Origin: Candidatus Omnitrophica bacterium CG1_02_40_15
GTDB lineage: Bacteria > Omnitrophota > Gorgyraeia > Gorgyraeales > Gorgyraeaceae
DNA length: 22,430 nt
Direction of reading: 5' to 3'
NCBI GenBank assembly: GCA_001871815.1
Contig: MNVP01000084.1
Span: 1-22,430, forward strand
Part shown: piece after piece, positions 20,941 to 22,430 of the stretch
Numbering within the stretch: position 1 is the first letter of the stretch
How the letters are laid out: every line of letters starts with the position of its first letter
Notes under the pieces: generated by a model
What the model saw: the letters and a program-made list of their open reading frames with translations, nothing else
Told to the model about the DNA's origin: nothing
The model's database searches: none
Made by a program: the position numbers and the translations under genes

Positions 20941-22430
20941 ATGAGATATTTTATCCCATTTTTATTATTTTTATCAATAGCTACGGTTTGTTATGCTGAA
21001 GACATGTCTATATCTGCTGATGTGGATAGGCAGGAGGTAACATTAGCAGATCAGGTAACGCTTACCATAACAGTATCCGGCAACGTATCTAATATCCCGC
21101 AGCCTAGTATCCCTGATTTGAAGGGATTTACCGCTTATTCTTCAGGAAAGTCTCAAAACCTCTCTATTATAAATGGCCAGGTTTCAAGTTCAATATCCTT
21201 TACCTATATATTAGTGCCTAGTGATACAGGGGATTACACACTTGGGCCATTTACTATTAACTATAATGGCAAAGTATATTCAACTGGGCCTATAAATATA
21301 AAGGTATTGCCAAGAAATGCTCAACAGCAAGCATATCCTAATCAGCAACAGAGTCAATCTACTGAGCCTGAGGAGCAAAATAGCCAGCCGCAGCATGGCA
21401 AAGAACTTTTTATAGAAGCGTATGTGGATAAGCTCATGGCATATGTCAATGAGCAAATAACGCTTACTTTTGCAGTTTACCAGGCAGTTAATTTATTCGA
21501 AAATCCAGTTTATAATCCTCCTTCTACCACAGGGTTTTGGGCAGAAGACATGCCTCCGCAGAAAAAATATTATAAGGTTATAGACGGAACAAAATACCTT
21601 GTAACAGAAATTAAGACAGCCCTTTTTGCAACAGGCCCTGGAGAATTTACCATAGGGCCTGCAAGATTAGAAGCAACCGTGGAAGATATAGATAAATTTA
21701 TCTCAAAAAATCCTTTTGATATATTTGATCAGGACCCATTCAGCATGTTCAAAAGAGGAAAGCCCATAATACTCACAACAGATCCCATAAAAATAGAGAT
21801 AGCGCCCTTACCGGAACAAAATAAACCAGCTGATTTTAAAGGAGACGTAGGAGATTTTGATATTTCTCTAAGCGTTGACAAAAATACAATAGAAGAGAAT
21901 CAACCGCTGAGTTTAAAAATAAAAATAAAAGGAAAAGGCAATATAAAGACAATATCTTCTCCTAACATGCCAGAAATCCAAGATGTTAAATTTTATGAAT
22001 CTGGCAATTCTGAAAATATCTCAAAAGCAAATTATATGATTCAGGGCGAAAAGATATTTGAAAAAATGATTATCCCAAAAAAAGTTGGAAATTTTACATT
22101 AGGCCCTATTGAATATAATTATTTTGACCCTGTTCTCAAGGATTATAAGCATAAGAGAATCGATCCAGTGGTAATAAGTGTCACAAAATCAAAAGAAGAA
22201 CCTGTTGAAAAAACCACTTTCGTCCCTGCAGCCACAAAAGAGGAAATTCAGCTTTTCAAGAAAGATATAGCATATATAAAAATTTCTCCAGCGCGATTTA
22301 ATTCCAGAAGTAATTTTTTATACAGGAATAAAATATTTTTATTGATAAACATATTGCCTCTTTTTATCCTAGCAGGCCTGTATTTATACGGGCTGTATAT
22401 GGACAGGCTGAAAACCGATATAGGTTACGC
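20941..22430 (+). CDS. batD: BatD-like protein, 3' end outside the window
   Basis: The frame is open from ATG 20941 to the edge (496 codons). MRYFIPFLLFLSIATVCYA is a signal peptide with likely cleavage after A19. The rest is made of repeated beta-sandwich (Ig-like) units with conserved pieces such as GDYTLGPFTINYNGKVY, GEFTIGPARLEA and NFTLGPIEYNYF, the LGP motif typical of BatD/oxygen-tolerance proteins. A membrane helix at about residues 465-483 (KIFLLINILPLFILAGLYLY) anchors it near the C-terminus. It follows batC after the repeat element, so it is probably in the same operon. BatE, if present, would be downstream. Confidence 0.9.
   Translation, partial: MRYFIPFLLFLSIATVCYAEDMSISADVDRQEVTLADQVTLTITVSGNVSNIPQPSIPDLKGFTAYSSGKSQNLSIINGQVSSSISFTYILVPSDTGDYTLGPFTINYNGKVYSTGPINIKVLPRNAQQQAYPNQQQSQSTEPEEQNSQPQHGKELFIEAYVDKLMAYVNEQITLTFAVYQAVNLFENPVYNPPSTTGFWAEDMPPQKKYYKVIDGTKYLVTEIKTALFATGPGEFTIGPARLEATVEDIDKFISKNPFDIFDQDPFSMFKRGKPIILTTDPIKIEIAPLPEQNKPADFKGDVGDFDISLSVDKNTIEENQPLSLKIKIKGKGNIKTISSPNMPEIQDVKFYESGNSENISKANYMIQGEKIFEKMIIPKKVGNFTLGPIEYNYFDPVLKDYKHKRIDPVVISVTKSKEEPVEKTTFVPAATKEEIQLFKKDIAYIKISPARFNSRSNFLYRNKIFLLINILPLFILAGLYLYGLYMDRLKTDIGY

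Overview
The window is a gene-dense stretch of an AT-rich bacterial chromosome. It carries complete Bat-type (BatA/B/C/D, MoxR, DUF58) envelope genes, an endonuclease III, a one-cluster ferredoxin, a sodium-coupled symporter and an unusually rich set of short palindromic repeats. Gene content and repeat style remind me of uncultured lineages such as Omnitrophota or Elusimicrobiota. This is an impression from gene order and repeats, not a proof; no rRNA or tRNA gene was found to settle it.

Layout. 1-220 is the 3' end of an IS3-family insertion sequence. 237-2354 holds nth (endonuclease III), an AAA ATPase of unknown role and a small ferredoxin. 2369-4095, on the minus strand, is a neurotransmitter:sodium symporter followed, with a stop/start overlap, by a 32-residue membrane peptide that looks like its small subunit. 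4219-7911 holds a flavin reductase-like protein and a 1020-residue fusion of a UvrD-type helicase with an Fe-S nuclease. 7941-9200 (minus) is a cysteine-cluster protein fused to a DUF2156 acyltransferase-like domain. 9485-10354 holds a two-repeat peptidoglycan-binding lipoprotein and a small two-helix membrane protein. 10497-11336 is htpX.

From 11415 to the right edge runs one long co-directional cluster: MoxR ATPase, DUF58 protein, periplasmic transglutaminase-like protein, ABC ATPase, ABC permease, DUF167 protein, a one-helix DUF4381-like protein, BatA, BatB, BatC and BatD (cut by the window edge). Six junctions are four-base stop/start overlaps, so the set is very probably co-translated. 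The working picture is a MoxR chaperone acting on vWA-domain proteins at the inner membrane, with TPR and BatD partners facing the periplasm, plus an exporter and a protease-like transglutaminase fold inserted in the same unit.

The most unusual content is non-coding. There are four copies of an exactly 40-nt hairpin module (11+18+11) with conserved ends, a covarying inner trinucleotide and an invariant TC/TC internal mismatch; all lie in 5' leaders between 9310 and 11380. Each module is followed on its outer side by a second hairpin, which in htpX and moxR abuts the ribosome binding site. A separate family of four near-perfect 28-29 bp palindromes is scattered from 917 to 20193, and two of its copies lie inside reading frames. 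A third, Bat-cluster repeat at 20776-20916 is a long inverted repeat whose two arms each carry a nested hairpin. Several repeats are read through in frame as protein.
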